From the NCBI GenBank assembly GCA_016935735.1, contig JAFGQK010000303.1:1-35132 (forward strand): DNA of 35,132 nucleotides, given 5' to 3'. How positions within the stretch are numbered: position 1 is the first letter of the stretch; the number at the start of each line of letters is the position of its first letter. The notes below the pieces were generated by a model that had not been told where the DNA came from, ran no database searches, and saw only the letters and a list, made by a program, of their open reading frames with translations. Made by a program: the position numbers and the translations under genes. Shown here piece after piece: positions 8,469-16,331 of this stretch. Origin of the DNA: Spirochaetales bacterium. GTDB taxonomy: Bacteria > Spirochaetota > Spirochaetia > SZUA-6 > JAFGRV01.

Positions 8469-8490
8469 TTCTTCCATGTCTCTTCCGTGG
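8469..8490 (-). repeat. Right copy of a CACGGA-type short inverted repeat
   Basis: The minus strand reads CCACGGAAGAGACATGGAAG, the counterpart of the plus-strand sequence at 7917-7941. Together the copies enclose the pseudogene at 8064-8411 in inverted orientation, as the ends of a small non-autonomous element would. Confidence 0.45.
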
Positions 8491-8606
8491 TAAATAATCT
8501 TACCATAAGTCCCGGGTTATGGGGAAAATAACTTCCACATGCCAGAGATCAATATTTTTATAACGAAAAAATCGAACTCAAAATCATACCCTATTTATGG
8601 AGAGTA

Positions 8607-8635
8607 TTGCGTAAAAAAAGTAATTCAGGTATACT
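8607..8635 (+). promoter_or_regulatory. pyrK promoter close to the start codon
   Basis: TTGCGT (8607-8612) and TATACT (8630-8635) are separated by 17 bases. Only nine bases lie between the -10 and the pyrK ATG at 8645, and they contain no Shine-Dalgarno sequence. Transcription is predicted to start one to four bases before the ATG. Confidence 0.55.
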
Positions 8636-8644
8636 CTTCAACAA

Positions 8645-9448
8645 ATGAAGCAGATTCAGGCAAAGGTTACAGGGAACAATCAGATTGCTAAGGATTATTA
8701 TAAACTCGTCTTTTCCTGGGAACCTCCCCCGGATACGGGTCCCGGGGATTCTTATCCGGATTTTCCCAATCCGCAACCAGGACAATTTATTACCATAAGG
8801 GTGTCGGAAACGACTGTTCCGCTTTTACGAAGGCCTTTTGCTTTTTCCGGTTATAATGCGGAAACCGGGGAGGCATCTATTATCTATCTGAAACGGGGAA
8901 AGGGAACGGAAATTCTTGCAGGGAAATGCCCCGGTGAGTATATTGATATAATCGGTCCCCTCGGCAATTATCTAAAAAAGCCGGAAAACAAACAAAAGCC
9001 TGTTCTTGTTGCAGGAGGAATCGGTCTTGGCCCCCTGTTGTATTTCAGCAGCATGCTGGACCAGTGGCAAATTCCCCATCTCTTCATTTTCGGGGCACGG
9101 ACAGCACGTTACGTACCGGATATGAATTCCTTAAAAAATGTAGCTATTTGTACAGATGACGGGAGTAAAGGATTTGCCGGAACAGTTGCCGATTTTCTTA
9201 ATAACTTCGAAGAAAAAGAACTGGAACATACAATGCTTTATTGCTGTGGTCCCCTTCCCATGCTTAAAGCATGCCATGGATTTGCAACAGAGTATGACCT
9301 GGAATGTTATGTCGTAATGGAACAGATTATGGCGTGTGGTGTTGGTGCATGCATGGGATGTACAATCAAATTGAAAAAACCGCAAGGATATGCCCGTGTC
9401 TGTACAGAAGGACCGGTTTTTAAAAGCAGGGATATTGCATGGACTTGA
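8645..9448 (+). CDS. pyrK: Dihydroorotate dehydrogenase B, electron-transfer subunit (PyrK)
   Basis: A 267-residue flavin/iron-sulfur subunit that passes electrons from the PyrD FMN to NAD+ in pyrimidine synthesis. The order is a ferredoxin-reductase-like FAD domain (RRPFAFSG), an NAD-binding domain (GGIGLGPLLYF, then YCCGPLPM), and a C-terminal [2Fe-2S] site with C231, C236, C239 and C253 in the family spacing (CX4CX2CX13C). It ends inside pyrD: the reading frames overlap by ten bases, so the pair is translationally coupled. There is no SD before the ATG, and the promoter is adjacent, suggesting leaderless initiation. A glycine/proline-rich insertion (about residues 27-41) precedes the PGQF motif. 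Confidence 0.93.
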   Translation: MKQIQAKVTGNNQIAKDYYKLVFSWEPPPDTGPGDSYPDFPNPQPGQFITIRVSETTVPLLRRPFAFSGYNAETGEASIIYLKRGKGTEILAGKCPGEYIDIIGPLGNYLKKPENKQKPVLVAGGIGLGPLLYFSSMLDQWQIPHLFIFGARTARYVPDMNSLKNVAICTDDGSKGFAGTVADFLNNFEEKELEHTMLYCCGPLPMLKACHGFATEYDLECYVVMEQIMACGVGACMGCTIKLKKPQGYARVCTEGPVFKSRDIAWT

Positions 9449-10344
9449 GTATTTACATCGGAGGGAAAAAACTCGTAAACCCGGTAGGGGTTGCTTCCGG
9501 TACATTCGGATACGGATCCGAATACGAGAAACTGGTGGATTTCACCGGGCTTGGGGCACTTTATACCAAAACAGTTACCTTAAAATCCCGTTCAGGGAAC
9601 AAATGCCCCCGTATTATTGAAACACCATCCGGGATGCTTAATTCAATTGGTCTGGCAAATGTAGGGGTTGACCGGTTTATTTCCGAAAAACTCCCGCTGC
9701 TTGAGCAAGCCGGGTGTGCTTTAATACCGAATATCGCCGGCTTTACAGAGTATGAATATGCAGCCATACTGAAAAGGCTTGAAGCGAGTCACCTGCCCTG
9801 GGGATATGAAATCAATATTTCCTGTCCGAATGTTTCCCATGGGGGCTTTACCTTTGGAACCAATCCTGCCATGGTGGAACATCTTACAGCAAAACTCAGA
9901 AGAATAACGGAAAAACCGCTTATTATCAAGCTTACCCCGAATGTAACGGATATTCGCGGGATTGCACAGGCAGCGGAAAACGGTGGTGCAGATGCAGTGT
10001 CCTGTATCAATACCCTTGTCGGGATGGTCATCGATACAAAAACAAAAAAACCTGTCCTCGGCAATATAACCGGGGGGCTTTCCGGTCCGGCAATCAGGCC
10101 AGTCGGGGTCGCTTCTGTGTACAGGGTAAAGCGGGCAGTTACCATTCCTGTTATCGGACTGGGCGGTATCATGACCGCGGATGATGCAATCCAGTATTTC
10201 CTTGCAGGAGCATCTGCAATACAAATCGGCACAGGTAACTTTGTCGATCCCGGCATCCCGCAAAAGGTACTGGCCGGGATTAAAGATTACTGTGAACACG
10301 AAGGAATGAAAACCATAGGGGATTTCCATCAATTTATTGAATGA
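9439..10344 (+). CDS. pyrD: Dihydroorotate dehydrogenase B, catalytic subunit (PyrD, class 1B)
   Basis: The 301-residue FMN enzyme oxidises dihydroorotate to orotate, the fourth step of UMP synthesis. The catalytic base is C129 in NISCPNVSHGG; cysteine here marks class 1 cytosolic enzymes rather than the serine of membrane class 2. Other visible motifs are NPVGVASGTFGYG, TKTVTLKSRSGN, GLANVGVD, the lysine in KLTPNVTDI, and the FMN phosphate loops GLSGPAIRP, GLGGIMTADDA and IQIGTGNF. The neighbouring pyrK confirms the NAD-dependent 1B heterotetramer type. No other pyrimidine genes are in the window. Confidence 0.95.
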   Translation: MDLSIYIGGKKLVNPVGVASGTFGYGSEYEKLVDFTGLGALYTKTVTLKSRSGNKCPRIIETPSGMLNSIGLANVGVDRFISEKLPLLEQAGCALIPNIAGFTEYEYAAILKRLEASHLPWGYEINISCPNVSHGGFTFGTNPAMVEHLTAKLRRITEKPLIIKLTPNVTDIRGIAQAAENGGADAVSCINTLVGMVIDTKTKKPVLGNITGGLSGPAIRPVGVASVYRVKRAVTIPVIGLGGIMTADDAIQYFLAGASAIQIGTGNFVDPGIPQKVLAGIKDYCEHEGMKTIGDFHQFIE

Positions 10345-10367
10345 TTCTGCCCCGTGGGATTTTTCCC

Positions 10368-10397
10368 TTGACTTTATAAACATACATAAACTATACT
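10368..10397 (+). promoter_or_regulatory. Promoter of the acidic helical protein gene
   Basis: TTGACT (10368-10373) and TATACT (10392-10397) are separated by 18 bases. The predicted RNA start leaves a leader of about 35 bases with the ribosome binding site AGGAG at 10428-10432. Confidence 0.6.
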
Positions 10398-10438
10398 TTT
10401 TTTAATATAAGCAAAGAGAATTATTTTAGGAGTATAAA

Positions 10439-10969
10439 ATGAGTGACAGTGATGATTTTAATGATATGAATTCCACCATGGGAGGATCGACAGCAGATTT
10501 TTCCGGGGGTCCCAATCTCCGGGATGAAACAGATCTTACGGGAATGGATGTTGACTCTGCAAAAGAGTATGTTCTGTCATATATAACTACACTGAAACAG
10601 ACCCAGAGGGAACTGAAAGTTATTGAAGGAGAGCTTGATCTCTGGCAGAAACGTGTTGAATTTGCCAAAGAAAGGGGAAGGCCGGATCTTATAAGTGCAG
10701 CGGAAATGAAAGCCAGGGAAATATCGGAGAAATATGCAAAACTTGAATTGGAAGAAAAAGATCTTGCAGGAAAAGCAAGAATTCTTATGGAAAATTTTAA
10801 AAAATTAAAAACAGGATTTACCCCGACTGTTGATGCAGAACAGCTTGCAGCAGAGCTGGATATGATTACCGGCGGGCCGGACAAGGTCGCGGAAAAGATC
10901 ATAGAGGAAGAAACAATAGCAGAACTGGAAAAACTCAAACAGAAGTTAAAAGATGAGGGTTCTTTATAA
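10439..10969 (+). CDS. Unknown acidic helical protein
   Basis: A 176-residue cytoplasmic protein with no signal sequence. Residues 1-38 are acidic and probably disordered (SDSDDFNDMN, Gly/Ser-rich). Residues about 40-120 are strongly helical, rich in Glu and Lys with heptad-like leucines, and likely form a coiled coil. The rest contains TVDAEQLAAELDMITG and a terminal Glu/Lys helix. AGGAG lies six bases before the ATG, and the gene has its own promoter. I do not recognise the family. The last codons overlap the first copy of a three-copy 16-base tandem repeat, so repeat changes could alter its C-terminus. Confidence 0.75.
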   Translation: MSDSDDFNDMNSTMGGSTADFSGGPNLRDETDLTGMDVDSAKEYVLSYITTLKQTQRELKVIEGELDLWQKRVEFAKERGRPDLISAAEMKAREISEKYAKLELEEKDLAGKARILMENFKKLKTGFTPTVDAEQLAAELDMITGGPDKVAEKIIEEETIAELEKLKQKLKDEGSL

Positions 10970-11004
10970 AAAGGGTTCTTTATAAAAAGGGTTCTTTATA
11001 AAAA
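10957..11004. repeat. Three perfect tandem copies of GGGTTCTTTATAAAAA
   Basis: Copies occupy 10957-10972, 10973-10988 and 10989-11004 without mismatch. The first copy supplies the last codons (Gly-Ser-Leu) and the stop of the gene ending at 10969. The last copy supplies most of the A-run that becomes the T-tail of the minus-strand terminator. The perfect identity suggests recent expansion by slippage. Confidence 0.9.
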
Positions 11005-11030
11005 AAGCTGTCTGAACTGGATCAGACAGC
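11000..11030 (-). terminator. Intrinsic terminator of the minus-strand lipoprotein operon
   Basis: A perfect nine-base-pair stem (11007-11015 with 11022-11030) and six-base loop are followed on the minus strand by seven T residues (complement of 11000-11006). It lies 25 bases past the stop of the 11056-12570 gene. The plus-strand gene ending at 10969 may share the hairpin, although no T-run follows in that direction. Confidence 0.85.
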
Positions 11031-11055
11031 CGTGATTCTCTTCTCATTCAATAAT

Positions 11056-12570
11056 CTATCTTAATTTATTTTTAATTTCCTCCCCGATCTCATTTCCGAT
11101 TCTGGTAAAGCCGGCAGCCTGGGCACCTGCTTCGTCTGTACCCATTGCATTAACGGATTTCACTACAGTAAGAAGTATTTCACCTGTATCAAGATCAACA
11201 ACCTGAACAGTTCCAGAGCACTTGGCAAGAATTTTACCATCCCTCTTGTTAAAATTCAAAACCCTTGTAGTCCCAAAAATAGCCCGCTCGACATCTGTAC
11301 TGAATTTCGCAACAAGCACATTAATGATATCAAAGTCACTCTTTTCGTTCAGTTCAGCAGGATTTAAAGAAAGAAGTTTTACCTTAAAGCCTTCACTGGA
11401 TAATGTACTTAACAGGGAAGCGGCAGTATCTGTTTTTTTCAAAGAAGATGCATTTATATCGAGATCAAGAATAACGATTCCTGTCATGATATTCTTTGCA
11501 TTTGAATCTACCATATATTCAAAAACGATTTTTTTCCCTGCTATAAGGCTTCCCAGACCGTCTACTATTTCATCATACTGGTACGGAACCTCCCACAATG
11601 GTTCCAGATAAGATTCCATATCCAATGACATCCGGACTGTTTCGGATCCGACAAAATTCGGGATTGGATGATTAAAGGAAATCATCCCGTTTTCATCTGT
11701 CTTCATTTTTTGCGACCGGATCTGCAATTTCCCCTGTTTTGTCATCTCCTTATACCCGATTTCCAGGACAATATCCGGGATTCCCGGGTCATTCTCCGAT
11801 GTACCGGCAGCAACAACTACCATAAAGGGCTCTGCAAAAGACTGCCCTGCCAATCCTTTAAGATTATCATTAATTTTGATAAGATTTATATTCTCAATAG
11901 CACTTTTTGCTTTGTCGATGGCTTCTTTAAACAATATATCCGCATTAGGTATAGTTGATGTTGCTGCTGCTCCGGCTGCTTCAATATATTTTATCGCTGC
12001 ATCATAATACTTCTTCGCTGCTAAGGATTCATCACCTTTTTCCATCGGTATATTGACCGCATCGTATTTCTTCTGGAATATTTCCTTGATTCGTTTTCTC
12101 TCTTTTTCCAGTTCCTTTTTTTCGTACCTGGCAAGTAAGTAGATGGTTAACTTTTCCCCCTCCTTATGGGGGAGTTTTTCCCTGACCTCGAATCCGGAAA
12201 CCCTTGCAGAACCTTTGGTCTTCACTGTCTGGGAAATATCCGATGAGAATTCATCGAGTGAAGCTTTTGCTGTAGCAGTTGTCTCGGAATCAACCTCGAC
12301 ACCAATAAACATAATAATGGAATCCATTAAATCCCGGATTGCGTTATCTTCTGCTTCAGAAATATTCCCGGATTCACTCGTGCCTGAACCGATAAAATAT
12401 TTATACTTTTCATCTTCATCCGGCGGACTAAAAAACCAGTCTGGTGCAGATTGAACAGATTCCCCATCACTGGTATTATTATTGGGTTCAGGACTCCCAA
12501 CACAGCCGGAAGAAATAAAAATAAAAGAAATTAATAAAATAAAAAGGAGCCGGACAATATTTTTTTTCAT
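11056..12570 (-). CDS. LPP20-type outer-membrane-associated lipoprotein
   Basis: A 504-residue protein with a signal segment (about 7-22) and lipobox S-S-G-C, then a disordered Asn/Ser linker. The LPP20-like domain starts at PDWFFSPP and includes YFIGSGTSESGNISEAEDNAIRDL; it ends near the helical segment YEKKELEKERKRIKEIF. A tetratricopeptide-like helical stretch follows (KKYYDAAIKYIEAAGAA). The C-terminal half has beta-rich segments, including GTVQVVDLDTGEILLTVV, as seen in FlgT/CsgG-like proteins. AAGGAGG precedes the ATG. It follows the terminator at 12633-12664, so it may have its own weak promoter or rely on read-through. The specific role is unknown; cell-envelope location is well supported. 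Confidence 0.82.
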   Translation of the reverse strand: MKKNIVRLLFILLISFIFISSGCVGSPEPNNNTSDGESVQSAPDWFFSPPDEDEKYKYFIGSGTSESGNISEAEDNAIRDLMDSIIMFIGVEVDSETTATAKASLDEFSSDISQTVKTKGSARVSGFEVREKLPHKEGEKLTIYLLARYEKKELEKERKRIKEIFQKKYDAVNIPMEKGDESLAAKKYYDAAIKYIEAAGAAATSTIPNADILFKEAIDKAKSAIENINLIKINDNLKGLAGQSFAEPFMVVVAAGTSENDPGIPDIVLEIGYKEMTKQGKLQIRSQKMKTDENGMISFNHPIPNFVGSETVRMSLDMESYLEPLWEVPYQYDEIVDGLGSLIAGKKIVFEYMVDSNAKNIMTGIVILDLDINASSLKKTDTAASLLSTLSSEGFKVKLLSLNPAELNEKSDFDIINVLVAKFSTDVERAIFGTTRVLNFNKRDGKILAKCSGTVQVVDLDTGEILLTVVKSVNAMGTDEAGAQAAGFTRIGNEIGEEIKNKLR

Positions 12571-12610
12571 TGTGTCCTCCTTGAACGGTACCTTGTGAAT
12601 TACTATCGTG

Positions 12611-12628
12611 CCTCAACGAATGTTGAGG
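12611..12628 (-). promoter_or_regulatory. Leader hairpin upstream of the LPP20 lipoprotein gene
   Basis: CCTCAAC (12611-12617) pairs with GTTGAGG (12622-12628) around a four-base loop, between the preceding terminator and the ribosome binding site of the 11056-12570 gene. It has no T-run, so a role in mRNA stability or regulation is more likely than termination. Confidence 0.4.
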
Positions 12629-12632
12629 AGTG

Positions 12633-12664
12633 AAAAAAGAGACCCGGGAGAAATTTCTCCCGGG
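12633..12664 (-). terminator. Intrinsic terminator inside the lipoprotein gene cluster
   Basis: A perfect 22-base palindrome (12643-12664, CCCGGGAGAAA and its reverse complement) is followed on the minus strand by six T residues (complement of 12633-12638). It lies 28 bases after the stop codon of the 12692-13360 gene and should separate it from the next lipoprotein gene, wholly or partly. Confidence 0.75.
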
Positions 12665-12691
12665 CATATGTTGTCTTATTACGAAGCTTTT

Positions 12692-13360
12692 TTAATCCTC
12701 GAAACCGTCTCCCCATGCTTCCATCACTCTATCTTTTGCAGACTTTTCTTCCTCTGTTTCCGGTTTCACCCCGTTTAACGCCCTTTTCACCGCATCTGAA
12801 ATCTCTTTTTTAGGAACAGTCAGGAGAAACAAATATCTGAACTCTTCGTGATCGACATTACCGTCACTGTCAAAATATCTTTTCCTTACCCAGAACTTAT
12901 CCTGCTCCCTGAATCCGGCGAACTCCCCTTCGGAAACACTTTTTACAACTTCTTCCATATAGGTTTCGATAAAGTCCTTGTCTCCTGCCGCAGCACCAAC
13001 AAACTTATCCCTTACCTTATTCTGTATCATGGCAGCGAGTGCACTCATCGCAGAAAATTTCTTGGCCCACATCTCGACACCTTCTCTTGATTGTCCGGTA
13101 TGATCTTCAATTAATACATAAAAGTTTTCATATTCCGGGAGTTTTTCAAGTTCGATCGCGGTTTTTTCCACCCAATCCGGGATTCCTCCGCCAAAATCCG
13201 TGTTTCTGTGTTCAATAATTTGTGGTGGAGGCGGTGGGGGCGGTGTCGGTTTTGCAGTCGGTTCCGGTTTCGGGGTTGGTTCCTCCACATCCGATGACAC
13301 GCACCCGAACATAGCCCACAATAATACCAGAACTGTAAGCACTGACAATATTTTTTTCAT
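12692..13360 (-). CDS. Lipoprotein with proline-rich linker and PDW-containing domain
   Basis: A 222-residue protein with a signal segment (about 4-18) and lipobox M-F-G-C. A Pro/Thr/Lys linker with seven consecutive prolines follows (about 28-46). The globular domain starts at GGGIPDWV and contains NFYVLIEDHTGQSREG, an Ala-rich helix (KKFSAMSALAAMIQNKV), FWVRKRYFDSDG and FRYLFLLTVPKKEISDAV. The PDW start and overall pattern match the LPP20-like fold of the neighbouring gene, so the two may be diverged paralogues. It probably extends from the membrane on the rigid linker. A GGAGGG ribosome binding site precedes the ATG. The exact function is unknown. Confidence 0.8.
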   Translation of the reverse strand: MKKILSVLTVLVLLWAMFGCVSSDVEEPTPKPEPTAKPTPPPPPPPQIIEHRNTDFGGGIPDWVEKTAIELEKLPEYENFYVLIEDHTGQSREGVEMWAKKFSAMSALAAMIQNKVRDKFVGAAAGDKDFIETYMEEVVKSVSEGEFAGFREQDKFWVRKRYFDSDGNVDHEEFRYLFLLTVPKKEISDAVKRALNGVKPETEEEKSAKDRVMEAWGDGFED

Positions 13361-13444
13361 TATATTCCCTCCTCAAATAAATAGAAAATTGATCGGGTTT
13401 AAATTATTATCCTTAATAGAATTTTTCCCGATATATCATAATGA

Positions 13445-13463
13445 AAAGAGGCAACGCCCCTTT
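13445..13463 (-). terminator. Weak hairpin over the stop codon of the FlgT-like lipoprotein gene
   Basis: On the minus strand AAAGGGGC pairs with GCCTCTTT (one G-U pair) around a three-base loop, ending in TTTTCATT. The stem includes the stop codon region at 13462-13464. It could be a partial terminator within the gene cluster. Confidence 0.4.
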
Positions 13464-14802
13464 ACAATCCTGAATTAAACGTAATCGTCTTTCCCCTTAC
13501 CAGTACTGCATACATCTCTTCCAGTTCACTCATCGATTCAGTTGCATCATAAAAAACATTCTTAAGATCTTCTATGTCCCCGATAAAATAAACAGCGTAT
13601 TTCACTTCATCCGCAGACTGGTAGATAAGATCATAGGACTTTATATCCCTTTCAACCTTTTTCCATAATTTACTCATTGCCCTGTCATTCGGCGGGTTCT
13701 GAATAATAATCTCAAAACGGATACCGAGTTTCTTTATTTTATCGACCATATTTTCATTTATCTGCTTAAATATCTGGGGCATGACCTTTGAATAAACAAC
13801 ACCCTGGATCGCCTTTAGCCGGGCGTCTTTCTGGGATACTTTACTGAATGACGCTTTTGCATCAAGTTGATTGTATGCCACTGATCCGACAAGTTCTCCG
13901 GTAGAAGCCTGGAATGCCTTGGTCTGCACATTGGCAGTACCGTAGTATTTTCCACCGGGTTCGGTTTTACCCTGGGTTTCCCCGGTTATTTCAACATATA
14001 CATCCGCATTCAGTTTCTGGGCAATCCACTGGACAATACTTATCGATCCGCCGGTTTCTTCTTCATAGACAAGTTGATTATCTTCTTTAAGCTTTTCTGC
14101 CTGGGCAAGATCTATTGCTGTCCTGCCATTGGAAATAAGGTAATCATTTGCTATAGTAATTGCCCCTTTTATAAAATAGGGGTCTTCTTCTACAGTTTCT
14201 TCACTAAAGTAGACTAAAAAAGTCATTTTATCGATATATTTTCTAATATATTTTTCTTCTTCTTTAGTAATCTCACCATACACTTCTTTATCGGTAACCG
14301 GCTCATCGTCTTTATCCTCATCTATGTCCGTATCATCTTCTGTGGTATACTCAGTATCTGTATCATCCTCCTTTTCCCCATCTCCTATAATCCCATGAGC
14401 TTCCAGACTCCCTGCAACTGCTTTAAGCTTGACCAGGAATCTTCCCTCGTACACATACTCCTCTCCTACTTTGTCTTTCCGTGTTCTTTCGATCATTTCC
14501 ACATAGCTATTTATATGTTTGGAGTTGTAAAGCATCTCATCCAGTGTTGATTTATTGGCTTCTTCTTTGCTTTTTCCGATTATTTCCCGGACACCTTTCT
14601 GTACCGCAGATACTTTTGCAAGCATCATTGCCTCTGCCAGGGAAGTACTTTTCCCGCCACCCACGTATTCCTTTTCATCCGGATACGTCTGGACGGGTTT
14701 ATCGTCCTTCTTGTCTTTATCCTTGTCCTTCTTTGGGGGAGGTTCCGAAACACAGGAGAAGATGAGAAAAAGCATGCATGCCAGAAGTATAATTTTTTTC
14801 AT
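13462..14802 (-). CDS. FlgT-like lipoprotein with acidic insert
   Basis: A 446-residue protein with a signal segment and lipobox I-F-S-C, followed by a Lys/Asp-rich linker. The N-terminal domain (VGGGKSTSLAEAMMLAKVSAV, then YVYEGRFLVKLKAVAG) resembles the FlgT N-terminal domain, in which a protein begins with repeated Ala-rich helices and a strand. A Glu/Asp/Thr-rich insert (about 135-175) follows, then a domain with ADVYVEITGETQGK and FQASTGELVGSV, as in FlgT/CsgG middle domains. It ends with two more alpha-beta segments. Its AAAGGAGG ribosome binding site sits across the end of the upstream gene, so the pair is coupled. The family assignment is by pattern only. Confidence 0.75.
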   Translation of the reverse strand: MKKIILLACMLFLIFSCVSEPPPKKDKDKDKKDDKPVQTYPDEKEYVGGGKSTSLAEAMMLAKVSAVQKGVREIIGKSKEEANKSTLDEMLYNSKHINSYVEMIERTRKDKVGEEYVYEGRFLVKLKAVAGSLEAHGIIGDGEKEDDTDTEYTTEDDTDIDEDKDDEPVTDKEVYGEITKEEEKYIRKYIDKMTFLVYFSEETVEEDPYFIKGAITIANDYLISNGRTAIDLAQAEKLKEDNQLVYEEETGGSISIVQWIAQKLNADVYVEITGETQGKTEPGGKYYGTANVQTKAFQASTGELVGSVAYNQLDAKASFSKVSQKDARLKAIQGVVYSKVMPQIFKQINENMVDKIKKLGIRFEIIIQNPPNDRAMSKLWKKVERDIKSYDLIYQSADEVKYAVYFIGDIEDLKNVFYDATESMSELEEMYAVLVRGKTITFNSGL

Positions 14803-14817
14803 TCCATATCCCTCCTT

Positions 14818-16167
14818 TTATGATTTCCAGACAAGGGCAAGACCGCCAAGGATCCCGCCATAGTTTTTAAAGAAATTACTGAACGTAAACCAATACGAAT
14901 ACCCCACATCAAGAACAAATTTGAGATCCCGGTTAACAAGGTAATTCACCGATACATACCCTTTAAACCCTGCATGGGTAAAACCCGGTTCATTGTCTTC
15001 GTCATCATCATTATCCCATGGTATGACAAGGGTTCCCCCGGCCGCGATGGTTGGCGCTATCTGTAATCTTCCCATGTAGAAATTTATATCACATCCCACG
15101 TAAAAATTCAGGGGCATTCCATAATCTAAAATTATGCCATATCCTTCAAGACCTTTGGTCGTCATGTCCGCAATAGGCACCTCAATACCAAAAATCGGCT
15201 TAACCAGATAAAGTCCCATTGACCATATGGCTTTAATACCCGGCATAATACAGAGTGTTTTGGATTCAGGATCGGCCAATATATGGCAATAAAGAATACC
15301 ATCTACCCCAATCCGGGGGACTTCGACAAGCTGGTCATCCACCCTGGGCTTGCCATAGAGGACCGTTGCCTCGGATATCTCTTTATAGACCGATTTCACC
15401 AGTACAAGCCCTGCATGCATCTCCTTACTAAATCCGCTTTCCGTTTCCTTTGAATGAATAATTTCAAATTCATATCCCGGTTGTATTCCCATGTTCTTCC
15501 CTTTTTCAATAACGACTTCTGCCCCGTGAACCTCGAGAACACCTGTCTTTATGGTAAAAAGGGGAATTTTCTTTAATTCAAGCTCCAGATTTGAAGAAAC
15601 CGATTTTACCGCATCGAGCCAGGCATCTTCCTTATCTACGGAAAAACCCGATGTCTCTATTTCCGGTTTTGCCACTACTTCCATGGTACTCGCATCCAAT
15701 ACTGTATAGGAAGTAATGAGTTTCACCTCATATCCGGTAAAATCATCATCCTCATCGTATACTTTATCTTCATCAAAAAATGTCACTTCCGGGATAATAA
15801 CGATAAAAGAAGAAATAAGGGCATTAAAATCCGCTTCGGTAAAAATAACATGCCCGAATGATACTTCTTCCGGTATTTCGGTCTCCTGTTCTTTTATCTT
15901 TTTGATTCTTTCAATAAATTTATAAAGGTCATCATCGCTTGAAAATCGCTTCCGAACTTCCAGAACCCTGAATCGTCCCATATCTACAACGGTTTTTCTG
16001 ATTGTTGAATCAAGGGAACCAACGACATCGGAATGAAAATCCGATCCATAATAACTGATATTGAATATAGATACATCCTTTTTTTCTGACACCTCTGCCG
16101 CAGTAACTCCCGAAATAAGTATGCAGGATGTGATAAAAAGTAAAAACAATAATTTACCCTTATTCAT
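14818..16167 (-). CDS. Exported FlgT-like protein with predicted beta-rich outer-membrane C-terminus
   Basis: Starting at the ATG at 16167 gives 449 residues. This start has AAGGAGG upstream and a proper signal peptide (about 1-23, ending VTA). A possible lipobox (I-T-S-C at 12-15) lies before the most hydrophobic part, so lipidation is uncertain. Residues 30-240 show a CsgG/FlgT-like alternation, including DVSIFNISYYGSDFHSDV. GVLEVHGAEVVIEKGKNMG followed by GYEFEI matches the FlgT C-terminal SH3-like domain. The final 150 residues alternate in short amphipathic strands (FYVGCDINFYMG, FKGYVSVNYLV, FVLDVGYSYWFTF), consistent with a small beta-barrel. It is first in the minus-strand cluster, behind the promoter at 16203-16230. 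Confidence 0.78.
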   Translation of the reverse strand: MNKGKLLFLLFITSCILISGVTAAEVSEKKDVSIFNISYYGSDFHSDVVGSLDSTIRKTVVDMGRFRVLEVRKRFSSDDDLYKFIERIKKIKEQETEIPEEVSFGHVIFTEADFNALISSFIVIIPEVTFFDEDKVYDEDDDFTGYEVKLITSYTVLDASTMEVVAKPEIETSGFSVDKEDAWLDAVKSVSSNLELELKKIPLFTIKTGVLEVHGAEVVIEKGKNMGIQPGYEFEIIHSKETESGFSKEMHAGLVLVKSVYKEISEATVLYGKPRVDDQLVEVPRIGVDGILYCHILADPESKTLCIMPGIKAIWSMGLYLVKPIFGIEVPIADMTTKGLEGYGIILDYGMPLNFYVGCDINFYMGRLQIAPTIAAGGTLVIPWDNDDDEDNEPGFTHAGFKGYVSVNYLVNRDLKFVLDVGYSYWFTFSNFFKNYGGILGGLALVWKS

Positions 16168-16202
16168 ACCATTTTCCTCCTTATGCATTGTCTTAATACA
16201 TA

Positions 16203-16230
16203 AGTATATCGTTCGATTTTTTTTTTTCAA
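16203..16230 (-). promoter_or_regulatory. Promoter of the FlgT/LPP20 lipoprotein cluster
   Basis: On the minus strand TTGAAA (16230-16225) and TATACT (16208-16203) are separated by 16 bases, eight of which are A residues. This gives a leader of roughly 30 bases that includes the AAGGAGG of the 14818-16167 gene. Confidence 0.65.
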
Positions 16231-16331
16231 ATTATTTTTAACGAAATTAAGGTGAAAAATTTCATGTTTTCTCATATTAATAACACTTCATATTTACCAT
16301 GGTGACAATTTTTTTTATACTTTTTAAGAGA

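Larger units (their letters stand above)
7911..8644. other. Non-coding 730-base region holding a gene relic
   Basis: No intact gene was found between the third radical-SAM gene and pyrK. The region is more AT-rich than its neighbours. It holds a minus-strand gene relic (8064-8411), a pair of short inverted repeats (7917-7941 and 8469-8490), and the pyrK promoter at its right end (8607-8635). Confidence 0.7.

Noticed and set aside
7911-8644. Short peptide precursor for the radical-SAM enzymes
   Set aside because: Short plus-strand frames here have no ribosome binding site, no leader-core pattern and no Cys- or repeat-rich core; the stretch is better explained by a decayed gene and a promoter.
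10351-10367. GGGA/TCCC hairpin after pyrD as a terminator
   Set aside because: Only four pairs and no T-run after the stem; too weak to call.
10957-11004. CRISPR-like repeats
   Set aside because: The three 16-base copies are directly adjacent with no spacers, and no cas genes are present.
16168-16275. N-terminal extension of the FlgT-like gene to 16275
   Set aside because: The extension spans the promoter and the AAGGAGG site and would bury the signal peptide; the ATG at 16167 is the supported start.
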